A stretch of 64,000 bases of DNA from Bin87 sp026710825 (GCA_965232815.1 OZ247427.1:2604001-2668000), one strand, 5' to 3'. Positions 8,301 through 16,635 are shown, numbered from the stretch's first letter. Notes: generated by a model from the letters alone, not told the origin. Numbers and translations are program-made.

Positions 8301-9787
8301 CGTCCACCGGCGCGGACGGCCCCTACTCGCGGCTGACCAACCCGTCGGGCACGACCCGGTCCTACTCCCACAACACCGGGGCGATCAACCCCGACGCGCG
8401 TTACTACCGGCTGCGGGCGTGCAACAGCGCCGGCTGCGGGCACTGGTCTTTCCCCGATGACGCCACCACGGCGCCCGAGGGTGTGCCGGCGGCGCCCGGC
8501 CTCACCGTGCGGTCCAGCACCGCGTCGGAGATCAGGCTGTCCTGGAACAAACCCGACGCCGGCGCATCGGAGATCATCCGCTACGAGCTGGAGCACTTCA
8601 CCGACGGCCGGAACTGGACCGGCCTGGAGCTATACCCGGCTACCGCCACGGAATACACCCACCAGGCGGAATTCGGCGGCGGCACCACCCATCGCTACCG
8701 GGTGCGGGCGGTGAACGACGAGGGCAACGGCGCGTGGTCAACGGTGCGCAGCGTCAGCATCGCGGCCGGCCTGCCCGGCCGGCCGGAGTTGAGCTTCAGC
8801 GATGCCACCGACGACTCGCTCACGCTGAGCTGGACGATTCCGCCGACCAACGGTTCGCGGATCACCGGCTACCGGGTGGAGCGTAACGACCGCATCGGCG
8901 GGTTCGACAATTGGGTGAGGATCGGCACGACGGGCGCCAGCGTCACCACCTACACCGACCGCAACCTGTACTCGGGCGATTGGCTCTGCTACCGGGTGGT
9001 GGCCACCAGCAACGTGGGCACGGGCGCCTACTCCGAGGAGCAGTGCGAGTCCACCACCGGGCAGTATGCAATCGATCCGGACCCGCCGGTACTGCGCCTG
9101 AGCGGCGTGAGCCCCAACCGGGTAACCATCGCCTGGGATCCGCCGCCCGACGACGGCGGGAGGCCGGTGCAGAGCTACCTGTACCAGCAGGCGGACGAAA
9201 ACGGCGAGTTTGACGGTAGTTGCCAGTACGCATCGTGGGACAGCGACCTTTGGTCCGACGCGTGTACGGAGGTGTCGGCGGGCACCAGGACGGCGACGTT
9301 CTCCAACCTGACGGCCGGCGAAAGCTACGAGTTCCGGGTGCGGGCGGAAACCACCTACATCTACGGCGACTGGGCGATTGTTTACGCTCGCCTGCCGGCC
9401 GCACGAGATGACTCGGAAACGGACGACGTTACGGAAGATCTGCAGGTGCGGCTCAGCAGGACTTCGCTCACGGTCGACGAGGGCGGGGGCGAGGCCAGCT
9501 ACACGGTGCGGCTGAACAAGGCGCCGAAAGAAGGCGAGAGCGTTCCTTTGGACGTGGACCTGGGCGGCGCATTACCCGACCTCTTCGTGGAGTATGAAGA
9601 TGAGCGCGTTTGCCATGGGTTTGAGTTCAACCGCGAAAACTGGAACCAGGGGTGCGTCTTCACGCTGTCGGCGGGGGAGGACCGCAACGCGGATAACGAG
9701 ATCGGCATTGTGAATCACAGCATCGAGGTCGGCGGCATGGAAGTCACCGGCCCCGACGTCAGGGTCGAGGTGCGGGACAACGACTGA
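5327..9787 (+). CDS. Large secreted fibronectin type III protein
   Basis: Exported protein of 1486 residues. A signal peptide covers about residues 1-33 (hydrophobic AITAVLAVLSAAFLG, cleavage after AYA). Residues 35-730 hold several beta-sandwich segments resembling CARDB/DUF11-type repeats (for example VVNNGSRTAYDVEVVV and the SPGDTINFTITTDRA segment). A Gly-rich linker (GTGGGGPGAPG) near residue 765 precedes five to six fibronectin type III repeats, recognisable by recurring YRVRAVND and ITGYQLEY motifs. The C-terminus has a Calx-beta-like segment (RTSLTVDEGGGEASYTVRLNKAP). There is no membrane anchor or sorting motif. The ATG at 5327 follows GGGGTG by 6 nt; a GTG at 5318 is possible. It is the largest gene of the integrated element, and cell-surface binding or adhesion is the likely role. 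Confidence 0.85.
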   Translation: MFTRWKFQIGLTAITAVLAVLSAAFLGEPVAYAQGEDSDYVDVELILEVPEDIQAGLSHELNIIVVNNGSRTAYDVEVVVTVVYPEDSSRFLFLPRVPVGVASLENNGYSLRWSIPALAGLQREEITANIYNEILKGHMVGTIFDNSSIPHAHSGEVTTASFDSNPGNNTDRSWAYNFRTSHVSFRAVVGNYSVDVEVDETSPSPGDTINFTITTDRANPYTDFATGTGPPNSPPPIDLKVDIELTEGLTVTGMPSYAPADDRADSVSYGDGVFTIGTVGKEKSRRNSVTLPITVASDAAVNEQCLTATLTGNPPPGVGPMDDDISDNVAKVCLGEPPDESVIFASGQSDLLTLFACVGESTYPCGTADTVELAAKGGAAATNAGIPYEVFQPENVVIHIEDPAGRGVSDGNIRWFTGNDVDYTATMSFGILPGVAAKLAVPVAADGYSQHTFAIADATQSPASNPGSIRWVLASNDFTVLDTSSQLSFGPLDLPSSRYDTLFSFSALGTYLANITLGAEHSSKSYKGTATYTFHVGPIAELEVKEGRSSPDVTSDQVAFTVLATANGPDDPLDAEVAIDLSSLPAGVTVDRHIASDGTYSNGNWDLGALKTPDYRRSAGKPKEASLTLILAGDDAGDATATATIANVVDYTVCIDSDGDNLPHASHADCKSDPATTNNWYAAVCVNTADGEIDSSDEATCNGKTDHAWTANVCASSDGGVRPGRTETECDGWFQGTVYDYKAGNNTAKISAAKGTGGGGPGAPGMRGAKANSRSVTIAWDEVEYLHGVLVRHHEVQKYMADVEVWETVSGPVRSAQWTDFNVGSGAMPAYRVRAVNDADVGGPWSAVFNRLTAQQQGQLAGPRLTAKWTAGDAIRLTWTEPSNQQDAITGYQLEYLAGDTWTLLASLAADETCADDTPRCYEDLGLPAGTERRYRVRAMAGQDPGQWSSEAVTATPPGAPILWAEANGPNAILITWDPGSDAVTGFELETSSTGADGPYSRLTNPSGTTRSYSHNTGAINPDARYYRLRACNSAGCGHWSFPDDATTAPEGVPAAPGLTVRSSTASEIRLSWNKPDAGASEIIRYELEHFTDGRNWTGLELYPATATEYTHQAEFGGGTTHRYRVRAVNDEGNGAWSTVRSVSIAAGLPGRPELSFSDATDDSLTLSWTIPPTNGSRITGYRVERNDRIGGFDNWVRIGTTGASVTTYTDRNLYSGDWLCYRVVATSNVGTGAYSEEQCESTTGQYAIDPDPPVLRLSGVSPNRVTIAWDPPPDDGGRPVQSYLYQQADENGEFDGSCQYASWDSDLWSDACTEVSAGTRTATFSNLTAGESYEFRVRAETTYIYGDWAIVYARLPAARDDSETDDVTEDLQVRLSRTSLTVDEGGGEASYTVRLNKAPKEGESVPLDVDLGGALPDLFVEYEDERVCHGFEFNRENWNQGCVFTLSAGEDRNADNEIGIVNHSIEVGGMEVTGPDVRVEVRDND

Positions 9788-10076
9788 CGGGGAGGTCTCG
9801 GACGACGGCGTGCCGCAATTGGCATGGGGCGCCAGAATCGAATAGCTTCCGCCAGCGTGCCACGGTGCGCCGCTGGGCTTCATGCCCAAGGCGGTTTTGC
9901 ATTCAGTGGCGGGCAACCGAACCGTTGCCTGCTGCTGAAGTCTCCCGGTTCTCGGGGTCGAGGAGTAACCGCACCTCTGGCGTTGCGATTTCGATGCCTA
10001 CCATCAGTCTCGGTTTCTCTGCTTCACATAATCCCGAGATTTGAGCGCCGCTTCGTCAACTACCCCACGGAATCCA

Positions 10077-10754
10077 ATGAAGATCAACAAAACTATCGCG
10101 GTTATTGGAATCGCTGCCCTGGCTCTGACGATTGGAGCAAGTGCCTGGTTCGCACTGTTTCAAAATCGTGAAACACCGGTGGCGAAGGCATCTGACATTA
10201 TCCAGGCGATTACAAACGACGTCGATGCCATCAACAGTTCGCTCACCAACGGTCAGATTTTCTACTACAAAACAGAAAGCTACATGACGGACCGACACGG
10301 CGGCAGCGCTCTGAACCAGTATCCAAGCAATGTCGTGTTCGAAACCTGGCTACAGGTCGATTCCAGGGGACTGATTGACAACTCCGTCACAACCATGAGG
10401 GACACCGATGGTGCGCTACTTCAATATGCCATCGGAACTGATTCCAGCATCGTCCAGACCGACGTCGCAACCGGAGACGTTTTTGAATTCGAACTGGCGC
10501 CGACTTCAACAACACTGAACGAATGGTTGCAGGCGAGCGCTGCACGACCGCAGCAGTTGCTCTCCGATAACGGCTACGAGTTTGTGGGTCGCGGCAAAAT
10601 GGGCAAAGCCACCAGCGGGATATTCGAATACGAACACGACCCGTACACGCATGCGGACGGCGCCAAGAGCCCTCCAGGCAAGGTCAAGCTGGAATTTGTC
10701 GAGTCAGATCCGTTGCTGAATCGCGAGACTCATTACGTGACTGGCAGCGACTGA
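10077..10754 (+). CDS. Membrane-anchored exported protein, unknown function
   Basis: Protein of 225 residues with one N-terminal hydrophobic segment (TIAVIGIAALALTIGASAWFALF) followed by a soluble domain outside the membrane. No lipobox Cys is present. The soluble part has the alternating strands and the text FYYKTESYM, VFETWLQVDS and LLQYAIGTDSSIVQ, which resembles the LolA/RseB-like half-barrel fold; this is only a resemblance. An ATG at 10041 would add 12 residues, but the hydrophobic segment placement favours 10077. It sits alone, about 290 bp after the fibronectin-type gene on the same strand inside the element. Confidence 0.65.
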   Translation: MKINKTIAVIGIAALALTIGASAWFALFQNRETPVAKASDIIQAITNDVDAINSSLTNGQIFYYKTESYMTDRHGGSALNQYPSNVVFETWLQVDSRGLIDNSVTTMRDTDGALLQYAIGTDSSIVQTDVATGDVFEFELAPTSTTLNEWLQASAARPQQLLSDNGYEFVGRGKMGKATSGIFEYEHDPYTHADGAKSPPGKVKLEFVESDPLLNRETHYVTGSD

Positions 10755-10969
10755 GTCGAAGCACTGGTTGAGTCGAACGAAACCGTGGGCTACAAAACAC
10801 TCAAAAGCGGCTCGCAAATGCCCACGTTCCCATAGGGCACGACGGCATCAACCATCTGTTTGGAATCGCCGTCGATGAGTGAATTCGACGGCGATTCGAA
10901 TCCAGGAGATCGCCTTAGTCCCAATCCACCGAATAAACGAGTGTGGCGGCGTTGTAAGGCGATACGAAA

Positions 10970-11833
10970 GTGCTCACGGCTTCGGGAATAATGGCTTCTG
11001 AGAACGAAAACCACCCTGGAACGAGGAGCACCCATCGGATGCGACGACTTGAGCGCCTTGACCGCATCTGTGTCGCCTTTGATCACCACCGACTGGTGGC
11101 CAATGCTGGACTGATCCTGCCGGAAACTTTGGCCCACCACCTGGGACTGGGTGAGCGGGTGGACAGCTACGTTGACCTGGGAGACGCGCCGGGTCGGGCG
11201 AACGCGGGCGATCCGCCGGAGGCGGACTGACCCTGGTGGCGTCGGCATTGGCTGGTGGAGGCTGCATTGACGACGCCGACGCGCTGCGCGCTGGGGGAAC
11301 CGAGCAGGCGCCGGGCTGCGTGGTCAAGGCGCCATCCACGCTGGGCACCTTCCTGCGGAGTTTCCTGGGGGCCACGTCCGGCAGTTGGAGCGGGTGAGCC
11401 GGGAGCTGCTGGCTGGGGCCTGGGCGGCTGGCGCCGGACCGGGCGATGATCCGTTGACCATCGATCTTGACTCCACCGTCTGCGAGACCTACGGTCTTGC
11501 CAAGGGGAGGCGCACAGCGCCACAACTATGCCGGCCAGCGAGGCTATCACCCGCTCTTCGCCATCGCCGCTGGCACTGGCGACGTATGGATGGCCCGCCT
11601 GCGGAAGGGACGGGCCAACACGGCCAGAGGCGCCGCCCATTTTCTGCGCGAGACGGTGGGACGAGTGCGCTACGCCGGAGCCACCGGACCACTCATCCGC
11701 CTCAGGCGGACGGGCCGACAGCGGCTTCTACACCCACGACATCGTCGCCGTCTGCCGGAAGATGAAGGTCCGCTTCTCCATCACCGTCCGCCAGCACCCA
11801 CGACTGCGGAACCTGATCGAGGACATACCCTAA
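10970..11833 (+). pseudogene. Broken IS1380-type transposase
   Basis: Successive pieces of one transposase appear in different frames: RLERLDRICVAFDHHRLVANAGL (from about 11040), then LERVSRELLAGAWAAG and DPLTIDLDSTVCETYG (about 11385-11505), then HNYAGQRGYHPLFAIAAGTGDVW with WMARLRKGRANTARGA (about 11520-11640), then SGFYTHDIVAVCRKM (about 11720). The DLDST motif, HNYAGQRGYHPL and the RADSGFY-type third acidic motif are hallmarks of the DDE transposases of the IS1380 group. At least three frameshifts and a missing C-terminal third mark it as dead. Terminal inverted repeats were not identified. Confidence 0.8.
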
Positions 11834-11997
11834 TGGATGGGGGGAGCTGCCGACGTGGCCCGAGACTGAATACACGCAATTGGGCAGTGAGCCCGATTCT
11901 GTAAACGTGATCGCCCCGCGAATTCCTTCAAGCCGCGTGATTGTTTTTCGTACACCTTGGCAATCTTCGTCATCGGCCCTACCCACACCCACGGAAC

Positions 11998-12504
11998 CTA
12001 GGCCTCGTTGGCGTACTCGGTGACGGCGTGGATATCCGGATCGCGCTGCCACTGGAAGCGCGTGAGGCGCAGGCAGGATGGAAACTCGATCGGATCGTCC
12101 TCAGGGTCGGGACTCCAGTAGATCGGGTGAATTCGCTCCACCCCGTCCAGGCTCCACAGGAGGTGCGCCATCCGGTAGAAAGCTTCCAGGATGGGAAGGC
12201 GCTGAATCAGCTGTTTCAGGCCTGGCCCAGTCACCCGCCACTCCAGGGAGTTTCCCATCTCCTCCATCGCGACACGAACGCCGCTGGTGGTAAGGACCCA
12301 TCGGTCCTGCCGTTCCATGGTCATCCCCAGGGGCAGGCTGTCGACCCTGCCTGCCCAGTAGAGTGCCCTCATGAGACGGTGGCATCGGTGGTAGGCCAGA
12401 CCGGTCACCGCCGCCAGCTCCGGGAGGCTCAGCAGCAGCATCATCCACAGCCAAGAAATGATGGTGAGAATGTCTTCTTCCCGTCTAAATTTGCGTAGAG
12501 TCAT
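11998..12504 (-). CDS. Winged-helix protein, possible replication-relaxation type
   Basis: 168 residues, intracellular. The N-terminal part (RREEDILTIISWLWMMLLLSLPELAAVTGLAYHRCHRLMRALYWAGRV) reads as a winged-helix DNA-binding domain, followed by a strand (RWVLTTSGVRVAMEEMG), and resembles the N-terminus of replication-relaxation family proteins of actinobacterial integrative elements. Those are usually longer, so this copy may be truncated at its C-terminus. Its ATG overlaps the stop of the upstream HTH gene by 4 nt (ATGA), so the two are translationally coupled. A control or replication role within the element is inferred from context. Confidence 0.6.
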   Translation of the reverse strand: MTLRKFRREEDILTIISWLWMMLLLSLPELAAVTGLAYHRCHRLMRALYWAGRVDSLPLGMTMERQDRWVLTTSGVRVAMEEMGNSLEWRVTGPGLKQLIQRLPILEAFYRMAHLLWSLDGVERIHPIYWSPDPEDDPIEFPSCLRLTRFQWQRDPDIHAVTEYANEA

Positions 12505-12968
12505 GATGTTTCCTTCACCGTGTTAGGTTCGTGGTCGCGTGTCGGCATAGGCAGTCCGGATCCAGGCCCGTCGCGCACGCGCTGCGTCGTCATCAGCCGC
12601 TGCTCCAAAGCCCAGCGCGGGATGCGGTGGGCCTGGGCTCCGATCACGACGCAGTCGAGCACTCCTGCTTTCACCTCCGCGCGAACCGTATCGGCGCTCA
12701 CGCCCATGAGCGCCGCTGCCTCGGCGACGGTGTAGCAGCGCAGTGGATCCAGGGCCGCGGCGGTCGATGACGGGTCGGCGGCGGCCTCCATGAGCTCCTC
12801 AGTCGGGACCCCAGTGGCCGCCGACAGTGCCGCAACCTCGGCGTCGGTGGGCTCGGCGTCTACCATCACATTAATGAGACGTCCTGGGTCGACGCCGGTG
12901 CGCCTCGCCAGATACGCCACCGTCCGGTCTTCCTCGTGCATCCATGTGAGCATCCGCTTGATCGCCAT
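12501..12968 (-). CDS. Helix-turn-helix DNA-binding protein, excisionase-like
   Basis: 155 residues with two apparent DNA-binding parts. Residues 15-60 (TVAYLARRTGVDPGRLINVMVDAEPTDAEVAALSAATGV) look like a Cro/CI-type helix-turn-helix. Residues 78-120 (CYTVAEAAALMGVSADTVRAEVKAGVL then HRIPRWALEQRL) match the MerR-like helix-turn-helix of excisionases and helix_turn_helix_17 proteins. Fused to each other, they fit an element regulator that combines repressor and excisionase-type binding. It heads the two-gene operon 12968-11998 and diverges from the integrase about 490 bp away, as regulators of integration often do. Confidence 0.75.
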   Translation of the reverse strand: MAIKRMLTWMHEEDRTVAYLARRTGVDPGRLINVMVDAEPTDAEVAALSAATGVPTEELMEAAADPSSTAAALDPLRCYTVAEAAALMGVSADTVRAEVKAGVLDCVVIGAQAHRIPRWALEQRLMTTQRVRDGPGSGLPMPTRDHEPNTVKETS

Positions 12969-13459
12969 CTGGGTCCCTCCGCCGGTTTTCCGGGATTATG
13001 CCGTCGCGACGAATGTCGTCAGTTCGAACGGCCCAAAATCGGCCATACGACCCCGGATCGAGCCCCAAATAGGCCGGACAGCAGGGTGACTTTGAAACGC
13101 CGTGCTCAAATCGCCGGTTTTTGAGTGTGACGAATCACGTATAAAATCAACGATTATCGTCATCCCGGGAGACCTATCTTGGGTTGACAAATCGCTAATT
13201 GAGGGGAGGGCGTCAGATCGTGCGGGGAACCGTGTTTGCTCGCCCAACAATCGCCGGGCACGCCACGGTCTGAAGATCGGTCGCTACGGCCCACCCAACG
13301 CGGGATTGATACGCTTACAGGTGTTGGCCGACGTCAACGACGGAAAATCCGCGATTACGGATGGCCCATAACGTCGAATGCTTCATTAGGAGTAGCGGTA
13401 CACACTGGAGCTCCCGAACGTCTGAGACGCACAATCTGAACGAGAAGGAGGTACGGCCA
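12969..13459. other. Intergenic region between element regulator and integrase
   Basis: About 490 bp between divergent genes, relatively AT-rich near 13130-13200 (ATAAAATCAACGATTATCG). No coding frame is convincing. By analogy with tRNA-targeted elements, promoters and recombinase-binding sites would be expected here, but I cannot identify individual sites. A strong ribosome-binding site (AAGGAGG, about 13444-13450) stands at its right end in front of the ATG at 13460. Confidence 0.4.
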
Positions 13460-13487
13460 ATGACCGGCACAAAACTACAACGCCAAC

Positions 13488-14600
13488 GTGGCGTCTGGGA
13501 AATCACCGTCGAAAGAGGACGCGAATGGCAAACGCCGTCGCCGGTCCCACACCGTTCACGGCACCAAGGCGGATGCCGACCGCGAGCTGCGCAAGATGGC
13601 TGAGGAAGCGGAACTGATTCGTGCCCAGCAGCGCCGCGGCATCGAGACCAGGGTGCTGGTCGCGGATTGGGTGACAGCCTGGTTGCAGGGTTTGGCGGTA
13701 AGCAATCTGGCGATCACCACTCGTGAGCGGTACGAGGGCAACGCCCAACGCCACGTCCTGCCTTACGTGGGTGCAATACCGATAGGAGATCTTTCCGTCA
13801 GGCACATCCGCGAAATGGAGCGAGGAATGCTGGAAGGCAGACTGAGCGGCAAGCCGGTTGGTAACCGGTCGCTTCAGATAGCGCACCGGGTCCTGGCTGG
13901 CGCCTGCGAACTTGCCATGGAAATGGAGTGCCTGGACCAACATTCCATGTCATGGGTGCACGCGCCACGATCTCGGTCCGATGAGGTCATCCCGCCGGAA
14001 GTGAAGGTGGTCCTACAGTTGCTGAAACTGGCCAAACGGGAACAACACAGGATGTTCGCTTACATCTACTTTCTGACCTACACCGGCGTTCGCCGCGGCG
14101 AAGGCATGGCGCTGACGTGGGAGAACGTCAATCTGGACCGAGGCACCGCCTTTGTGGCGGCCACAGTGGTCAAGCCTAAGAACGGCCTGATGTCGAAGCG
14201 GCCGAAAACCCGGCGCGCCGTGCGCACTATCGATCTGGACCCAGGGACTGTCGAGGTACTGAAGGAGCACCGGGCACGACAGATCGAATCCGGCATCAGC
14301 GACGGACACAGCGGGTTGGTGTTCCCCGGCGTTTCTGGGGAATGGATGAAGCCCACCACCATGGACCGGGACCTGAAGCAGTTGGCATCTCGCGTGGGCG
14401 CTGGAAAGTTGACCTTCCACGACTTCCGACACTTCCACGCCACGATGTTGCTACAGGCAGGACAAAGCGTGGTTGTCGTTTCACAGCGATTGGGCCACGC
14501 GGACCCCAGTATTACGTTGAGGATCTACGGACACGTCCTGACCGGTTGGCAGAAGGAAGCGGCCCAAGCCTTCGCCGAGGCCATGGAGGCGGCGGCATAA
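13488..14600 (+). CDS. Tyrosine recombinase (integrase), N-terminus frameshifted
   Basis: Site-specific recombinase that would join the element to tRNA-Gly. The core-binding region spans about residues 50-150 (VADWVTAWLQGL ... RYEGNAQRHVLPYVG). The catalytic domain follows with the first Arg in TGVRRGE, HDFRHFHAT (His and second Arg), LGHADPS and the nucleophile Tyr in RIYGH. The open frame starts at 13488, but the best start is the ATG at 13460, 9 nt after AAGGAGG, whose frame encodes a normal integrase beginning (RQRGVWEITVERGR) and then runs off at about 13517-13522 into a different frame. One extra nucleotide there would restore a normal protein of about 380 residues. It is either a real inactivating frameshift, a sequencing error, or a programmed shift. 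Confidence 0.88.
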   Translation: MASGKSPSKEDANGKRRRRSHTVHGTKADADRELRKMAEEAELIRAQQRRGIETRVLVADWVTAWLQGLAVSNLAITTRERYEGNAQRHVLPYVGAIPIGDLSVRHIREMERGMLEGRLSGKPVGNRSLQIAHRVLAGACELAMEMECLDQHSMSWVHAPRSRSDEVIPPEVKVVLQLLKLAKREQHRMFAYIYFLTYTGVRRGEGMALTWENVNLDRGTAFVAATVVKPKNGLMSKRPKTRRAVRTIDLDPGTVEVLKEHRARQIESGISDGHSGLVFPGVSGEWMKPTTMDRDLKQLASRVGAGKLTFHDFRHFHATMLLQAGQSVVVVSQRLGHADPSITLRIYGHVLTGWQKEAAQAFAEAMEAAA

Positions 14601-14671
14601 TTCCCGCCATCGATCCCGCCCAACGTAAATCCGCATGGATCAACCTGGGTTCCACCCAATCCCACAGAAAC

Positions 14672-14694
14672 GGCCCGGGCCAAGTGCCCGGGCC
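14672..14694 (+). terminator. Hairpin after the integrase gene
   Basis: GGCCCGGGC, loop CAAGT, GCCCGGGCC: a perfect 9-bp GC-rich stem 70 bp after the integrase stop. It lacks a following T run, so termination is only probable. Confidence 0.4.
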
Positions 14695-14731
14695 TACTAA
14701 TTCCTACTCAATCCTACCAATTCGGCGGGCA

Positions 14732-14757
14732 GGTTCGATTCCCATCGCCCGCTCCAT
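14732..14757 (+). repeat. Right attachment site (attR)
   Basis: Exact 26-bp copy of 2890-2915 (the tRNA-Gly 3' end with CCA). It is preceded by an unrelated sequence that does not restore a tRNA, so it marks the far end of the integrated element. Confidence 0.9.
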
Positions 14758-14859
14758 CCCCCTGCCGTAAGTGGTTTAGGTCAGGGGATTGCGGTCGCCT
14801 AGCGCAGCAACCCCATTGTCCCTCATCTCGGATCTTGCGATGGTGCACTTCTGAGTTGG

Positions 14860-16392
14860 TCAGATTTCTCCCGTTCTTATTGCCTCCTTGGCTTCGTCCA
14901 CATCGGATAAAAGGCGGCCCGGTTCCACGTTACCGAAAGCGAGCATTACTTCTTTCGCCGTACCCTGCAGGCCCGCCAATGCCACCCGACGGCCGGCAAT
15001 GACCTGTCCAGTGAGCGTCGCCGCAGTATCGTCCATATACGCGACCTTGCGAAAGTCGAAGATCGTGACCTGATTCTCCCTGATGTCCCCGGTGACCACC
15101 CTGGCCATCTCGCGGGCGCTGGCCACCGAAACCCAGTCCGGCATTACCACCAGGCCCACGTGAGAATCCAGGGGATCACCGTCGGTCCATACGGCCGAGT
15201 CAGGCACAGGCACGGATACCAATCTTTGCAATTCCGACCGTTCGCTGCGCCTCGCGCCCACCAGGGATGCCGCCACCAGCCCGATTATCACCGCCACGTT
15301 GAAGTCCACCGCGACTGCGACCACCGCGGTGATCAGCATTACTGCGGCGTACCCGCGCGGCACCTTGGTGATGCGCTTCACGTATCGCCAATCGATGACC
15401 AGGTAACCGTTGACGATCACGATGCCGGCGAGGGCTGCAATTGGTATTCGCTCAATGGGCAACGCGACCAACGCCAGCAGGACGATCAATGAGGCCGAGA
15501 TGGTCGACACGATGGTACGTCCGCCGGCCTGGATGTTCAGGAAGGTGGTCACGCTGGCCCCGCCCGCATTGCCGCCCATGAAACCTCCCAACAGGTTGCC
15601 GACGCCGAACGCGGCCAGCAACTGGTTCGGCCGGTGGGTGCCGCCGGTCAACGAATCGGTTTGCAGGGCAACGAGCAACCCGTTGGCCGCGCACAGCAGA
15701 GCGATGGTGAACGCTGGCAGCACGAAAGCGGGGTTGAATATCGGGGTCGTTAGAGTGGGCAGGCCCCGGGGAATGTCCCCGACAACCGGCGCGGCCTGGA
15801 ATAACGTCAGCCCGATGGCAGTGCCGGCGACCAATGCCACGAATGGTCCGGGAACGTACCGGGCCAATTTTCGCGGCCAGAGCAACCCAATAACCACTGT
15901 CGTCCCTGCGACCGCCAGGGCGTCGATGTTGATCGAAGCGTCCATCCAGGCGGTTACGTTGCCGATCACGCCGCCTTTGGCGGTGGACAGCCCGATCGCC
16001 GGCATTATGTGGGTGATCACCAGAACGATACCGGCGGCGGTGAAAAACCCCGCCAGCAGGGAATACGGGATGTAGGCCACCAGCCGGCCCCATCGGGCTG
16101 CCGCAAAAGCCAGGAGAATGATCCCGGCGAGCATGGTGGTCGTGAATGCTCCGGCCAGTCCGTACTCAATGGCCACCGGTCCCAGCACAAGAGCCACGAA
16201 TACGTTGGGGCCGGCAATCAGGCTCCGGCTGCTGCCGGCCACCGCCGCGACAAGCCCGACGGCGACAGCGCCGTAGAGACCGGCGGCAGGCCCGATTCCT
16301 GCGATCAGGCCGTAAGCCATTGCTACGGGCACGAGCACAATGCCCACGACGATGCCTGCCTGCAGGTCCGTGATAATTCTGCGTATGTTCAC
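14860..16392 (-). CDS. SulP-family anion permease with STAS domain
   Basis: Inner-membrane transporter of 510 residues in the SulP/SLC26 family, which move sulfate, bicarbonate or other anions. The N-terminus DLQAGIVVGIVLVPVAMAYGLIAGIGPAAGLYG is the family signature for the first membrane segments. About 10-12 hydrophobic helices continue to residue 390, and a cytosolic STAS domain occupies about residues 410-500 (VVMPDWVSVASAREMARVVTGD, DFRKVAYMDDTAA). Start is GTG at 16392. It lies just outside attR, convergent with the integrase. No sulfur-assimilation gene is adjacent, so the anion is not clear from context. Confidence 0.9.
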   Translation of the reverse strand: MNIRRIITDLQAGIVVGIVLVPVAMAYGLIAGIGPAAGLYGAVAVGLVAAVAGSSRSLIAGPNVFVALVLGPVAIEYGLAGAFTTTMLAGIILLAFAAARWGRLVAYIPYSLLAGFFTAAGIVLVITHIMPAIGLSTAKGGVIGNVTAWMDASINIDALAVAGTTVVIGLLWPRKLARYVPGPFVALVAGTAIGLTLFQAAPVVGDIPRGLPTLTTPIFNPAFVLPAFTIALLCAANGLLVALQTDSLTGGTHRPNQLLAAFGVGNLLGGFMGGNAGGASVTTFLNIQAGGRTIVSTISASLIVLLALVALPIERIPIAALAGIVIVNGYLVIDWRYVKRITKVPRGYAAVMLITAVVAVAVDFNVAVIIGLVAASLVGARRSERSELQRLVSVPVPDSAVWTDGDPLDSHVGLVVMPDWVSVASAREMARVVTGDIRENQVTIFDFRKVAYMDDTAATLTGQVIAGRRVALAGLQGTAKEVMLAFGNVEPGRLLSDVDEAKEAIRTGEI

Positions 16393-16603
16393 TCGCGCTC
16401 TCGCAAAAGTTCCTGGACGGAGTCCAATGCCCCGCTCGTCACCTCATTGGCGCCGTGGGATGAGGAGTTCTGTAATCATTGGGGCCGGGGAATCACCTTT
16501 TCATGGCGGTGGTGAAGTCCCTCACGAGCGTGACATATTCATGTGTAGGATGTGTATCCCACCTCTCTTCAGTAGACTCCATGTACTGTTCCTGGTGGCA
16601 ATG

Positions 16604-16635
16604 AAAAACCCCCATGGCGCCACTCGGCATGGAGG
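16604..16635 (-). terminator. Rho-independent terminator (minus strand)
   Basis: On the minus strand CCTCCATG pairs with CATGGGGG (one G-T pair), with an inner GCC/GGC stem, directly followed by TTTTT (16608-16604) and an AT-rich tail. No protein gene on the minus strand ends before it, so it appears to terminate a non-coding transcript. Confidence 0.65.

Larger units (their letters stand above)
2890..14757 (+). mobile_element. Integrated element in tRNA-Gly, about 11.9 kb
   Basis: Bounded by a perfect 26-bp direct repeat of the tRNA-Gly 3' end (2890-2915 and 14732-14757), with a tyrosine recombinase gene (13488-14600) ending 131 bp inside the right boundary. This is the classic layout of a tRNA-targeted genomic island. 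Inside are a DNA-binding two-gene operon, a broken IS1380-type transposase, decayed plasmid- or phage-like fragments near the tRNA end and two intact exported-protein genes. I see no conjugation, capsid or intact replication genes, so it is probably a degenerate or satellite-type island. The integrase has an N-terminal frame break, so present mobility is doubtful. Confidence 0.85.

Noticed and set aside
13150..13200. Peptide PGDLSWV encoded here and again in the small unknown protein at 49578
   Set aside because: Only seven residues match, with no shared flanking sequence; the 13102 frame has no other support.
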